A stretch of DNA of 64,000 nt from Prinsepia uniflora (GCA_032719365.1 CM064861.1:83758863-83822862); one strand, 5' to 3'; positions 22,765-34,106 are shown, numbered from the stretch's first letter. The notes: generated from the sequence alone by a model not told the origin. Program-made: numbers and translations.

Positions 22765-23047
22765 ATGTGGACAAGGACTTGGAGTACCCATTGCAGTTTC
22801 AGCAAACGGAAAAGCATAGAGAGCCTCATGAGGACAGCGCAGCCCGTGCTTCATTAGAGCATTCGTGTTGCCAGGCATTGAACAATTCCCTTCGTTTAGC
22901 TCCACAATTAACAGAGATTATCTGAATCTTTCCATGGAGGATGATGAGTCTAACACGAGAGGAAATGAAGTTTTCTCCCAATTGAAAATAGGTGATGCCA
23001 AATAGATATGAAGTTTCCTCCCAATTGAAAATTGGTGATGCCAGATT
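22765..23047 (+). pseudogene. CrRLK1L pseudogene, C-terminal tail
   Basis: Readable pieces include DLEYPLQFQQTEKHREPHED and the terminal VFSQLKIGDAK followed by TAG at 23004. This is the usual CrRLK1L end. The final ~42 bp are duplicated in tandem (about 22965-23006 and 23008-23047). It shows what tail this local subfamily originally had, which matters for reading the intact neighbour. Confidence 0.82.
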
Positions 23048-23941
23048 GTATATTTGTTACCTTGTTCATCATGTTGCTTTCGCTTGTAAAAGCTAAGCTA
23101 GGCATGTATTTGGTTAATTAATTTAAGTCTTATCTTCTAATTATTGTACTAGTACTGTTCTTCGCGTCTTAAAGACATCGATATGATATATTAGTATTGC
23201 AATCTTTGATTCAAATGGCAGTTTCAATGATCATTCATTTGCCAGCTATATCATTTCAATAGGCAGCTAACCAAAATATACAACAATATTACAATCTCAG
23301 GTTCGACTCTTAAAAAGAGCATAGTCGATACTCAATTCGCATAATTTTATCACTCTAAACAGCTCGCTACATATACTATGGGTTTGATTAATGTATCATT
23401 TTGGATTCGATTTTGTAACTCATCCAATTCAAATTATTATGGATGTAGAATTGGAGGTTTTCATTATAAGAGGATTAAAGAAGGGTATACGTAGAACAAA
23501 CATATCCAATACAATCTTCTCAAACGAACCCTTTATGTTTTCGTGCTTCATGCTGACGTGTACATAGCTGAGTAGCTAGCTTAAGGCACGTTATTTTGGA
23601 AGCCAAAAAGAAAATAAAGTAGAAGCCATGTGGACCATTTGGTACACTGATGTCTCTGCTTTTTGTCATCCATTTCAAAAGCCATTAGAAATTTCATCAA
23701 ACTTTTTCACCAGTGGAACAAGATGCTTTAGCTTTTAACACAATTATATGCTTACCTTTAAAATCTCGGTTATTGCATTGGCCTAGCCTAATCTTTCTTG
23801 AGTTTTCTATTTTCAACTTTCCGAAGTCCGCAACTTTACCTTTCTAAGTCTTTGCGTTGCATAATCTCCATGATCATTCAGATTGGCATTTGTTTCATCT
23901 AAGAGTTAGCAAAACAAAATTCAGCAGCTCCATCATTTTCC
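23048..23941 (+). other. Intergenic: 3' flank of pseudogene and 5' flank of CrRLK1L gene
   Basis: No gene or transposon ends seen. The first ~120 bp resemble the 3' flank of the intact gene (AATTAATTTAAGTC-type stretch after the tail), as expected of tandem duplicates. I could not pick a convincing TATA box for the downstream gene. Confidence 0.5.
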
Positions 23942-26266
23942 ATGGAAAATCTTCACATCTATCTCCTTATCTTTGCTGTACTTGTCTCTCTTTCTTTCGC
24001 TTATGAGGTACCAAAAGAGAATTTCATCAACTGCGGGTCAGATGCTCCCGTAAACTTCGGTACCCGTAGTTTCGTCGGAGATGGGAGCAAATTCTCCTCG
24101 AAGAAAACCTGGTCTGTTCAAAGCATCAACAACCAGCTTCCACCTCTCTACCAAACCGCGAGAATTTTCAAGCAACCATCACACTACGGGTTCGAGATCA
24201 GTGAAAACGGTACTTATCTTATACGCCTACATTTCTTACCCTTCTCTTCCTCCACAAGTAATCTCTCCGCAGCTATTTTCGATGTTTCTGCTGCTCCCAA
24301 ATTTTCAAATTCCGGGTTCAAATTGTTGAGCAATTTCACTTCCAAGAATAGCACAAGCAACAACTCCCCTTTGATCAAGGAGTTCTTTCTTAAGATTGAT
24401 CCAGCTGGCTCATTTAGAATCTGTTTTATCCCCAAAGTTTCATCTTTTGCATTTATAAATGCAATTGAACTCTTCCCTGCCCCTGCAAATTTTAGACCTG
24501 AGAATCAGAGTCTTAGTTTCCCTTTTGTTCTACATACAACTTATAGAGTGAATGTTGGAGGCCAGCAAGTGACGTCAGATACCGATCCAATATGGAGAAA
24601 TTGGGAACAAGATGATCAGTACATGTCTGATCCAAGCACTGCCATTACAGTCCCGCGCTACTCGAGCACCCTTAATTATTTCACTGGAGTCCTTGAGGAA
24701 CAAGATACTCATTTTTATGCCGGAAATGAATTCATTGCCCCGGAACCTGTTTACCGAACTGCCAAGGCGATGAATGTGACTCCCACCAGGCCATTTTATT
24801 CCTTCAACATGACATGGTCTTTTAATGTGAGTAGAAATTCTAGACACCTTGTGAGGACTCATTTTTGTGACATTGTTGGCCAACCTGGCAATGTGATTTT
24901 CAACTTGTTTTCGAATGGAAACTTCAGCAAGAAACTGGGTGCATATGATTCCCACATGTTGACGGATACTGCTACTCCTTATTATTACGATTTTGTGGTG
25001 AACTCTGATGCGAAAGGACTCATTCGCGTCAGCATAGGCGCGGTGCGTTTGTCCACAACAAAAAACGGGTTTCTGAATGGACTCGAAATGTTGGAGGTGA
25101 TGGAAGGGTTAGCAGCTTCGGCTTCGGTTCCTTACACGGAAGATCCCAAGAAAAAAAATGTAGGTCGTGTGGTTGGTTCGGTGCTTGGAAGCTTCATAAC
25201 TATATGCATTTTGGTTTTCGCGGTCATGAGATACAGAAAGGCTCAAAACTCTGCATGGCCACCCAAACCAACAAGAAATGGAGAGGAGAGTGCAAAGAGG
25301 CGATTGGCTGCTCTAAATAGCGGCTTGAAGATACCCTTTGCTGAACTTGAGCGAGGAACAGAGAATTTCGGGCAACAAATGCTGCTGGGCGAGGGTGGAT
25401 TTGGGAATGTCTACAGAGGAACCCTGCTTGATGGGACAAAAGTAGCTGTCAAGCGAGCTAAACAAAAATCAGATCAAGGCCGGCCTGAGTTCTACACGGA
25501 GATCATCGTTTTGTCCAAGATACATCATCGCCATTTGGTTTCCTTAGTTGGGTACTGTGATGACTACTCTGAGATGATACTTGTCTACGAGTTCATGGAA
25601 AAGGGGACTCTGAGTGATCATTTGTACAAGGCAGATGTCCCGCGATTGTCCTGGAAGAAAAGGCTTGAAATTTGCATTGGAGCTGCGAGGGGTTTGAATT
25701 ATCTCCACACATTTGCAGCGGGGGGAGTAATCCACCGCGATGTCAAGTCCACGAACATATTGCTTGACGAGCACTACAATGCCAAAGTGGCTGATTTCGG
25801 GCTATCGAAACACGGGTCTACTGATGAAACTCATGTCAGCACAGGTGTGAAGGGGACTTTTGGGTACCTTGACCCCGACTACATGTTGTCTGAGCAGCTG
25901 TCGGAGAAATCCGACGTGTACTCGTTTGGAGTGGTGCTTCTTGAGGTACTGTGTGCGAGGCCGGCCATTGACAAGAGTCTGCCGAGGGAGCAAATGAATT
26001 TGGGCTTGTGGGCCCTGCAATGCAAGAGAAGAGGGGTGCTTTATCAGATTGTGGACTCCTCGTTGAAGGGTCAGATCGATCACGGCTCGCTGCTAGTGTT
26101 CAGTGACACGATCGAGAAATGTCTGCGGAAAGACGCACACGAGAGGCCGACGATGGGGAACGTTCTAGGGGACTTGGATCAGGCATTGCAGCTCCATCTT
26201 GCACCAAATCGTAAAGTAATTGATTATAGCAATTCTTCATCGGCTGCGATGATGAACCCGCCGTAA
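23942..26266 (+). CDS. CrRLK1L (malectin-like) receptor kinase, tail truncated
   Basis: An intronless 774-codon frame, as usual for the Catharanthus roseus RLK1-like family, whose members sense cell-wall state or RALF peptides at the plasma membrane. Residues 1-20 form a signal peptide (YLLIFAVLVSLSFA). A malectin-like ectodomain spans ~26-385 (NCGSDAPVNFGTRSFVGD; TYLIRLHFLPF; MTWSFNV). Residues 407-430 form the membrane helix. The kinase spans ~478-750: GEGGFGNVYRG, Lys504 in VAVKRAK, HRDVKSTN (Asp600), ADFGLSK (618-620) and GTFGYLDPDY. All catalytic residues are present. It most resembles the At5g24010-type branch; I give no symbol. The frame stops at TAA 26264-26266, 31 in-frame codons before the family tail. 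ATG at 23942 precedes the signal peptide directly. Confidence 0.95.
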   Translation: MENLHIYLLIFAVLVSLSFAYEVPKENFINCGSDAPVNFGTRSFVGDGSKFSSKKTWSVQSINNQLPPLYQTARIFKQPSHYGFEISENGTYLIRLHFLPFSSSTSNLSAAIFDVSAAPKFSNSGFKLLSNFTSKNSTSNNSPLIKEFFLKIDPAGSFRICFIPKVSSFAFINAIELFPAPANFRPENQSLSFPFVLHTTYRVNVGGQQVTSDTDPIWRNWEQDDQYMSDPSTAITVPRYSSTLNYFTGVLEEQDTHFYAGNEFIAPEPVYRTAKAMNVTPTRPFYSFNMTWSFNVSRNSRHLVRTHFCDIVGQPGNVIFNLFSNGNFSKKLGAYDSHMLTDTATPYYYDFVVNSDAKGLIRVSIGAVRLSTTKNGFLNGLEMLEVMEGLAASASVPYTEDPKKKNVGRVVGSVLGSFITICILVFAVMRYRKAQNSAWPPKPTRNGEESAKRRLAALNSGLKIPFAELERGTENFGQQMLLGEGGFGNVYRGTLLDGTKVAVKRAKQKSDQGRPEFYTEIIVLSKIHHRHLVSLVGYCDDYSEMILVYEFMEKGTLSDHLYKADVPRLSWKKRLEICIGAARGLNYLHTFAAGGVIHRDVKSTNILLDEHYNAKVADFGLSKHGSTDETHVSTGVKGTFGYLDPDYMLSEQLSEKSDVYSFGVVLLEVLCARPAIDKSLPREQMNLGLWALQCKRRGVLYQIVDSSLKGQIDHGSLLVFSDTIEKCLRKDAHERPTMGNVLGDLDQALQLHLAPNRKVIDYSNSSSAAMMNPP

Positions 26267-26362
26267 GTTGAGCATTTTGATTCTGGAGTTTCCGACAATG
26301 CATCGGTGGGGACAACTCCGAGCCAAATTTTCTCTCAGTTGAAATTTGGCGAGGCCAGATAA
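26267..26362 (+). other. In-frame remnant of the CrRLK1L C-terminal tail after the stop
   Basis: Thirty-one codons in the same frame follow the TAA and run to a second TAA at 26360-26362. They include VSDNASVGTT and IFSQLKFGEAR, matching the VFSQLKIGDAK end of the adjacent pseudogene. A GTAAGT at 26263-26268 would fit a splice donor, but no matching downstream acceptor or exon was seen. Confidence 0.85.
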
Positions 26363-26959
26363 ATTTCTTCAGTTTGTAACATGTTTTCTGTGGCTTGTTG
26401 ATTTTAATTAATCTTGTCTTTGCACATTGTACCAGTATGTCCTATTTCTTTCCCATATTAAGTTGCCGTTAGATGTAAAATGTAAAAAGTTATATATATG
26501 CTAGTTAAACTGCTTTCGAATTTGGAAAACAAATTTTCTTCGAGACACAGCTGCATTCTCTCTGATTCAGTCAATATACTTCAGTGACCATGGATAATTC
26601 CTGCCGTCCATGTAATCATCTAGCTCAAATCTATAAATTAAGGCTGTTTTTCGAACCTAACAGTTCATAAATAAGCATTCTGATTTCATCCTAAAGTTTT
26701 TCGGGCTTGAAATTGTATTTCGATTTCTATTCCAAAGATTTTTTAAATTGAATTCTCCTTACAAAAATTTCAAAACATGATCTTATTCTGATTCAATATT
26801 TTTAGAATTTCGAAATATTCGAAAATAACTCAATTTACATAAAAATTTCGAATACAAACAAACTATTTTTAATTTACAGATGTCACGAAAAATACATAAC
26901 AATTGCACTAAACAATAATGAAATATGCAAAATATATATGTGACTAGCTAGCTATCTAT
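26363..26959. other. Intergenic spacer between convergent genes
   Basis: AT-rich, no coding or transposon signal. It holds the 3' flanks of the CrRLK1L gene (plus) and of the PIP-like gene (minus). Confidence 0.5.
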
Positions 26960-27274
26960 CTAATGGCCGGAGCCCTTCCTGCTAGGTCCAGAAGCCAACG
27001 TGGACATTTGATACCTTACAAAAGCCGCCTTATTCCTCTTCATGCTCACGGAGCTTGAAAACCAAGGAGCTTCTTCTGATGATGATGATCCGGTGAATAA
27101 TCTAGGCGACTCAGGAACTTCAACAGGATTCTTACTACTCTCTTTGCTCTCAACTTTTGAACTAAGAACTCTGCATTCAACTCGAACAAAAAAATTGGAT
27201 TGCAAGAAGAACACAAGAAGCACCATCCTCAAGACTAGCAGAAACTTGAATGATGAGGAAGAAATGTGTCTCAT
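26960..27274 (-). CDS. PIP/PIPL-type secreted peptide precursor
   Basis: A 104-residue precursor. Residues 1-34 form a hydrophobic signal peptide (FLLVLRMVLLVFFLQ) with likely cleavage near VEC-RV. A variable Ser/Glu-rich pro-region follows (~35-90). The last ten residues, SGPSRKGSGH (95-104), match the SGPSxxGxGH signature of PAMP-INDUCED PEPTIDE and PIP-LIKE hormones. Length and layout fit the family. In Arabidopsis, PIP1 amplifies immunity through RLK7, and the mature peptide is about 11-13 residues with hydroxylated proline; transfer to this gene is inference. Start ATG is at 27274 with a TATA-like element ~45 bp upstream. The gene converges on the CrRLK1L gene. Confidence 0.88.
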   Translation of the reverse strand: MRHISSSSFKFLLVLRMVLLVFFLQSNFFVRVECRVLSSKVESKESSKNPVEVPESPRLFTGSSSSEEAPWFSSSVSMKRNKAAFVRYQMSTLASGPSRKGSGH

Positions 27275-27315
27275 TTTTTGACGATTTATGAGTTACTTTG
27301 TTTGATGAATAATTG

Positions 27316-27323
27316 AATATATA
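27316..27323 (-). promoter_or_regulatory. Probable TATA box of the PIP-like gene
   Basis: Minus strand reads CGTATATATTC centred ~45 bp upstream of the ATG, leaving a short 5' leader, reasonable for a small peptide gene. Confidence 0.5.
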
Positions 27324-29419
27324 CGAAGTTATGAAGCCCCCAACTATACAGGATGATTCTTCAAAGTTTATATATTCTCTCTTTGGACAAAAAGAATGGA
27401 GCAGGAAAAGATTGGCTTTGAGAGATGGGGCTTTGGCATCTTGAATATTTTTTTCCAGAAGTCTACAAATATATATAGATAGTTAAGGTCCTTTGAATAT
27501 GGGATGGGAGGGAGGGATTGGGTGCAAAAAGGACGGTGAAGAGCTTTTTGGGTGTGGGACCCTTGACACCCAAGTCTTTGACTTTGACCCATACTTTTCT
27601 TTTTCCTATTGGTCATGGCTGGTGAGGATCGGGCACAGACATTGGAAGTGAGCTCAGTTTCACATTGAGCTGGGCTTCCGATAATCGCCAGCGCTTCAGT
27701 TGGGCGGCAGATCTCACTAGTTGATGTACTGTGAGTGTGCTTGGGAATTCGCCCGATTTTTAATAATAAATGACTCGTAAATTTAACATTGATATATTGT
27801 ATGTTATGAAGACATGGATGATTAAGAATCACTCATATTGATTGATTTAACCAATTTTTGACCCTAATATCTTTCTTTCACATCGATTTTAGCTTCGTCA
27901 ATTTTTGACCCTAAGAACATGGGTTTTACTTTTACCTGCCTCCGACAAAAAAGCACAAACATGGGTTTTCTAGGTTGAGTAAAATTTCTAGGGTCGGTAT
28001 TGTTGCACATTTGCACAATCTTGAGTTATGAGTAGGTGTGTGATATGAGACTTTCTCTAGTACGCCATGTCTCTTAGATTTTTATCAAATGAAATATGAT
28101 ATTATACTCTGAATAGTACTGAAGAATATCAAAATCAAATTATATTTAAAATCTCAATACAAGTACATAATTGTTAGATTTTTAACGAAGGGAATTATTC
28201 GATATTCTAATCTAAATAGTTAAGAAAATCAAAATTAATTTACTTATTGAAAAATTTGGTACACCATCCGCGGCACAAAAATTTAGAGAATGATATAACA
28301 CCAAATCAAATTCCAAATGTGTGTTGCTGCAAAACCTCCAAGTTGCTTTTGGTCCTCAAATGTCAATGTCACGAAAACAATGGTGTAATTGGTTTGTGGT
28401 TCTTCAACTACACTGAAATCTTTCACCGTTTATTTCCCACATTCCTTCTACTCTCAAAACCAGCCATACAACAAAAACAAAGCAAATGATACCATTAGAA
28501 TCTGAGTTGATGGATATTACGTTTTTTTAAAGGAAAAAATAATCAAGTGGGTACTGGTTCTACTGTGTTTGAAGTTGAAGGAATCTCAAGGGAGTGGTGG
28601 AGGAAATCATTTAAACTGATCGAGGTTATTCTCATTCTTTTATATATTATTACTATAATAGTTTACTTTTATAATTACAAGACTTTGGAGTCAAAGTAAT
28701 TTACTTTTATTCTCATTCTTGAATTACAAATCTTGTGGAAGAATTTAGCAGTGTCATTGATCGGATGACAAAAAATGACGGTTTGAATTTTGAAGTTGTT
28801 AAGCAAGGAAAGATGGTAAAAATTGAATTTGAGTCATTTTATTATATTCTCCTTGGCTATATGATAAAGCATTAGCATCGATGGGTGATGCTATTAGAAG
28901 TTTAGAATCAATCCCACTTTCTTCTTTTGTCTGCTGGCTTAGCTAGAATCAATTTACGAGTAGTCTGTGTTTAGTTTGGTAGCTTTGTGAAAGATAATTG
29001 GTAGGAAATTAAACATTCAACTGGTTGTATGCCTCTATGCATGCTGTGTAATTTTTTATTTTTTATTTTTTATTTTTTTGGGGTGAAAGGATAATTTTCA
29101 TTCGTTTAAAGAAAAGGGCATAAAGTCTAAAATGGAAGCTCAATATATATAATTCAGCAACATAAAACAAGTTCAACTAAGAAAAATAAAATAAAACAAA
29201 AGCTCAATTCACATACTTTCATTAATAATAAGCCCAATATTTTTTTTTGGGTGTTTTGCGTGCTGTAAGCTTTTGGGTTGTCTAATGGCTCACTAGAGAG
29301 ACTAATATTGATATCACAAATTTTCAAGCATTTTTGTTCAGAAATTCACATTTTAATAAATTTTCATGGACAATTTTTCGTTGGTTTCCAAAAAAATAAA
29401 CATTATTATAACCGGAAGT
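27324..29419. other. Intergenic, AT-rich, no gene recognised
   Basis: Open frames here (for example minus 27368-27832) lack any family resemblance or typical codon bias. A run of TTTTTTA units lies at about 29050-29080. Confidence 0.5.
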
Positions 29420-29655
29420 GCCACCCATATCCATGATGATTATTTGAAAATTAGAGAAATGACATTTATCGAATCTTGCACAAGGTTTATCGGGCTATCA
29501 ACAAAGTTTTCGGAGCTGAATTCCTTTGCAAACCCAACAAGGATGACTTGAAATGCCTCTTGAGAAAAGCTGAAGGGCATGGATTTCTCGACATGATAAG
29601 TAACGTGGATTGCATGCATTGGGAGTTGAAAAAATAGCCAATGTCCTTCCATGGA
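29420..29655 (+). pseudogene. PIF/Harbinger transposase fossil (HARBI1/ALP1-like)
   Basis: Two frames give conserved pieces of the plant PIF/Harbinger DDE nuclease. Frame one has DDYLKIREMTFIE (about 29433-29470). After a frameshift come VFGAEFLCKPNKDDL and VDCMHWELKK, the latter containing the first catalytic Asp; a TAG follows at 29637, then MSFHGTTKQPYF. The rest of the catalytic domain, the Myb-like partner and terminal repeats were not found. It is a short dead remnant. Confidence 0.8.
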
Positions 29656-30251
29656 ACTACTAAACAACCATATTTTAGCATAAGAGTTGTCTTCAACAAC
29701 TAAAAATTGGGCTGAGAATCTTCCTATATGTTAGAAGGATGTAGTGGTGCCATATCTACTGAAGAGAGTGAATGTTGGCAGCTTGAAACTCCTGGGAAAA
29801 AAATTTGTTATGATCTATATAGGGGGGGTAAGGCTTTCTATAAGTTTGGACATTTACTCCCCTATCAGGTTCTAGTTGACCCGATATCAGGCGCCTTAGT
29901 CCATTCATCTCGTTCATAAGGGCTTGATGTTCTGTTATGCAAGATGGCCTTTCGTTAAGCATAATTTTTTTCATATGATCCTATGTCAATTGGATCAGGC
30001 ATTCTCCAATTGTCCAATACGCTTCTACTCCTTGGCGATACTTGGGCTTGGATTCTTCTTGATCAACAAGTGGCCGATTTTTTGCATATTCCAGAATCAA
30101 AGCTTGGCATCTCCTGGAAAACTCTACTTGTTTTTCGGATTTCAATCCCTTATCCTCTTGGAAAAGCAGGTGTTGGTATCAAAGGCTCAAAAATTAAAAC
30201 TCCCGATTCCATGGGACGCTTGCCTTTGTTAGGGTCAGAGATTGTGTAATA
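29656..30251. other. Intergenic next to LARD-2, contents unclear
   Basis: Two moderate plus frames (29728-29919 and 29983-30249) look degenerate, and I do not recognise them. They could be remains of the gene or element carrying the Harbinger fragment. Confidence 0.4.
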
Positions 30252-30304
30252 TGTCACGGCCCATCCCAAATCCCCCGGGATTAACGTGGGACCCGTTTGC
30301 TCCC

Positions 30305-30325
30305 GTCTGACACGAAGTGTCAGAC
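30305..30325. other. Perfect hairpin near LARD-2 LTR end
   Basis: Arms GTCTGACAC and GTGTCAGAC around GAA, 53 bp from the LTR terminus, the mirror of the LARD-1 hairpin. Confidence 0.7.
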
Positions 30326-31419
30326 TAGGGATAATTTTGACTCTAGTCCTCGCCGGGGCATCCAGAGTACGCTAGGATCGTAGGAGGAGGAGTGTGATGT
30401 CTCAGTCTCTACTACAGCCCACATCCTCAATCAATCTGAAGGGCATTAAAACATTAAAAGTCGTGAGTGGACAAAACAGTTATTTTAATAAAACGTTTTC
30501 ATAATAAGACATTTATGCCCTTCACTAAAAGCATATGCATGCATTCAAAAACCGTTTATCAAAACGTTCATAAAACCATTTGAAAACATTCCCAAAACCT
30601 TTCAAGGGTTCATGCCTGGTCCCCATAAACCGTCATGAACCATAAAAACCATTTATGGGTCCCCGACCCGAAATCACAAAACCCGTAAATCAATACATGG
30701 GAACTCAGCCCAAATCAAACACAAGTGGGACTTTTCCCAAATCCAGTAAACGTGGGTCTCAATCTAAAACTGTTCTCAGTGAAATACTCAAACATCGAAT
30801 ACGGGGTCTCCGCCCCAAACCATTTCCAAAATATCAAATACGGGGTTTCTTCCCTAAATCACTTTCAAAAACATGGAACACGGGGTCTCCGCCCCCAAAT
30901 CACTTTCCGTAAACCTCATATGTACGCATACGTATAACCCATCCGTAGCACTTCCGAGAAGATGCCAACTCGGGGCACACAACCCTTAGGGAACACATCC
31001 CTGATATATATCACGATTTCATCTCTATACTAGTGTGCACACTACTCAAGGTATCACTTCGAGTCTTCCCCCAGGAATTCTCCATCTGGGAGGCTCTATC
31101 TTCAGACCTAGTCCGATCATCTCTCCGGAATCTGGTTCGGGACCACATCATAACTTTCACTCCTCGAACGGGATCCCTATAGGGATACCCATTCTGGTCT
31201 ATGGATCGTGACTCTCCAGGTCGACGTCTGGAGGAGACCAAATAAATCATATGGAGGGTATAATACATTTTCTTTCTCAAAACATATTTCAATTGGGTTT
31301 CATACCCGATTCATCTCAATAGGATTCCTCGAATCCGATTCAAAATCAATTTCACAGGCCTCGGCCTAAATCCACAGTTCAACAAGGTCTCATGCCCCAA
31401 TTCTCATTTCATAAACCGA

Positions 31420-31690
31420 ACTGGGACTCAAGCCCGATTTCACAATCAACTAGGCCTCTAGCCCGATATCACGACTAACTGGGCCTCAAGCCCAAAACCA
31501 TAAAGCAACGGGGCCTCAAGCCCGATTTCACAACCAAAGGGGCCTTAAGCCTGATACCATAGTCAAAGGGGCCTTTAGCCTGAGATTACAACCAAATGAG
31601 CCTCAAGCCCGGATTCCTAAATCAACGGGGCCTTCGGCCCGATCGTATACTCAAATGGGCCTCCTGCCCGATTTCTCGTCAAATCAAATG
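31420..31690. repeat. ~30-bp minisatellite in LARD-2 LTR
   Basis: About nine degenerate units with the core GGGCCTCAAGCCCGATTTCA, each followed by a variable ACAACCAAA-like spacer. Related units occur in the LARD-1 3' LTR (about 15095-15235). Confidence 0.85.
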
Positions 31691-33450
31691 GAATCTAATT
31701 CCGAGGGTTCGTAAATCCAATGGGTCTTATGCCCGAGTTCATATTTCCAAATCCAAAACCTGTTCATTAAACCCTCGTTGAAAAACCTAGCACGTACAAG
31801 CATCGTATAAAATTGAAAATCTTGAAATACGTGCAAATACGTAAATCCTAGGCTACCACAAACAAATGCACTCATGGCATCATAAAACATGTATTAAAAC
31901 AATTATAAAACATTTATACATGCATAGATTTTGAAAGAAAGGTCCACTCACAGACCGTCCGAAGCTACTCCTCGATACGCGCGCCATAAGCTTCTTCCAG
32001 GCCAATCGTCGCCTCCGGGATTCTCGAACCGGTTCAAATTAATTTAGAGGGTTACTAACTACTTAAATAGCCCCTAACCAAATCCCCGTAATTTTTTAGA
32101 ATTTTGAACTATTTTTAAACCCGAACCTAAACCTTCAGACAACCCAAATTATATCGAGACGATGTCTGATCGACTCAAAACCAGTCCCAAAATGTTTGTT
32201 ACATCGAATAGATGATTTCATGTGTTGAACACATCCCCAAAATCCTTACCACGAGCCGCCATGTGCCGTCAAAAGGGATTGCGCGTGTGGCTCACGCGCC
32301 CACTGTAGATCATCTTCAACCTTGGGCCAGGCCAGTCCGAACCGACCGGTCCTGTCCATTCTGTGCAGCGTTCTGCCTGGACCAGCGTGACCGGTCCAAG
32401 GCTATTCCTCCCTCATATTTCATCCAATCTCACCCCTTTCAATCCTATTCTCTATATTTCAATCCTAGGAACCTATCTAGTTTATCAAAACAAGGAAAAA
32501 GGGTTCGAAACCTCACCTTGCATTTTTGGTTTTCTACGGCCAACCTTCCAGTCGACGGCCAAAGCTTTTCCAACGTTCTTCTCCTCCCTTTTTGATCGTC
32601 CCAAACTCGTACCAATCTCATTCACATCATCCAGCCATCAGAATCATTTAAAACGTACCAAATAGAAAACTATAGGTTTGGATTCAAACTTACCTGCACG
32701 GGTTGTTGTCCCTCCACCGTCCACGGCGGTTCAGGCAGCCCCCTAGTCACCATCGTCATCCCGCACGGTCTCCATCTCAGGCCCTCTAGGCTCATAGTCG
32801 ATCAACAAGGTAAATGGGGTGGGTTGTGAGATCGGGTTCATTTGGATGAATGAAACAAGGGAATGATCGATACATATATGTAGGAAGGTGGGCAATGGTT
32901 GGGTGACACTTGTCACTCATCCATTGGGCCTACCAAAATATCTGGGCCCCACACTAAAGACAAAAGTCCCCTTTTTGCCTCGTAAAATGTGTCGTCGTAA
33001 ATAGTTCCCCGGAATTTTCGTGAACCATAACTTCTTCGTCGAACCTCCAAATTCGACGTGCCACCTGTCTACGGATTTGTATCGATGCAATCTACGTAAC
33101 GGTCTTTGGCTCTCGACCATCAGACCTCCCGGGTCAAAAGTCAACACTTTGCCCCTTTTCAACCAAATTACCAAAGTACCCCCGAACTTCAGAACGTCAT
33201 AACTTCTTCCTCGAACGTCGGAATAAGGCGTGCCACCTATCTATGAACTCATGATGTCCCGAACTATGTCACAGTCGTCAACCAAAGTCCATTTGGTCGC
33301 CTGAACGAAGAGTCAACGTTTTGCCCATTTAGGGGCAAAATCTTTATTTCGCCCCGAACATCCGTTAATCCTCGTCTAATCTCCGATTAGCCTAGATAAT
33401 CCGTCATTAATTCTTAATTAATCCCGATAATTTAGGACGAGCCATTACCA

Positions 33451-33463
33451 TCTTCCCCCTTAA
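33451..33463 (-). other. LARD-2 polypurine tract
   Basis: Minus strand TAAGGGGGAAGA immediately before the LTR, preceded by the GAATTTCGAGGAGGAAATT box also seen in LARD-1 and LARD-3. Confidence 0.78.
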
Positions 33464-34106
33464 AGAATTTCCTCCTCGAAATTCAAATTGACCCGATTCC
33501 ACAACCTAACTGTGGAATCCAACCGTGTCCCTCGACTCGGGTATTCTCGTGTACACCTACACGTCTGTCCCAAATGTTGTACTCATCAATACACACTGTC
33601 GCCAGAGCCTACAAAGCTCCAATTCATTTTTCAAAACTACACGTCAGCTCGTACGTCTCACTCGAGACAGAACGCCAACACTCGTTGATCTCGCCTGTGA
33701 CTCACTTTGACAGGTCAGCAATACCAAACTGACATTCAAACGGCTTTCCAATCTAACACTCTGACACGTTCCATCCTACAGTCGTCATGCTGAATTACGT
33801 ACTCCCACTAAGGGCTATCATATCTAAGCTGACATCTCGCTAAACATCCGATCTGACAACATTCTATAGATCCTGCCATCACAATGGCACGAATCCCACC
33901 TTGTAGATCATACTCAAACCTATGTCCATACTGACTCTCCTTAGAGTCCCATCAACCCATACCAATCCGAACTCGTCGGATACTAATCAATCCGTTACCA
34001 CGATATGTCACGACTTCGTGACAAGCCGACAACTCCAGGCTCCACTGCGCTTTGCTGCTCTACTTTGATCTCGACTCGCTCTCGAGTCCTCGTATCGTAT
34101 CTCGCA

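Larger units (their letters stand above)
30252..33450 (-). repeat. LARD-2 3' LTR (~3.2 kb)
   Basis: TG/CA ends, a hairpin at 30305-30325, ~40-bp GGGGTCTCCGCCCC units at about 30790-30910, a ~30-bp minisatellite at 31420-31690, and a LARD-1-like module near the far end (33030-33450) containing GTGCCACCTATCTATGAACTC. Confidence 0.82.
30252..34106 (-). mobile_element. LARD-2: non-coding LTR element, left part (outermost of the nest)
   Basis: A minus-strand element. Its 3' LTR is 30252-33450 and 656 bp of interior follow (33451-34106) before LARD-3 interrupts it; the remainder must lie beyond 64000. Terminal sequences are related to those of LARD-1 and LARD-3 (TGTCACGGCCCATCCC at one end, GGACGAGCCATTACCA at the other). 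No gag-pol was seen in the visible interior. Confidence 0.82.

Noticed and set aside
26263..26268. GTAAGT at the CrRLK1L stop codon as a splice donor
   Set aside because: CrRLK1L genes are typically intronless, the tail is continuous and in frame right after the stop, and no downstream acceptor with coding sequence was seen.
27368..27832. A 154-codon minus-strand open frame upstream of the PIP-like gene
   Set aside because: No signal peptide, domain or familiar motif; composition is that of AT-rich intergenic DNA read by chance.
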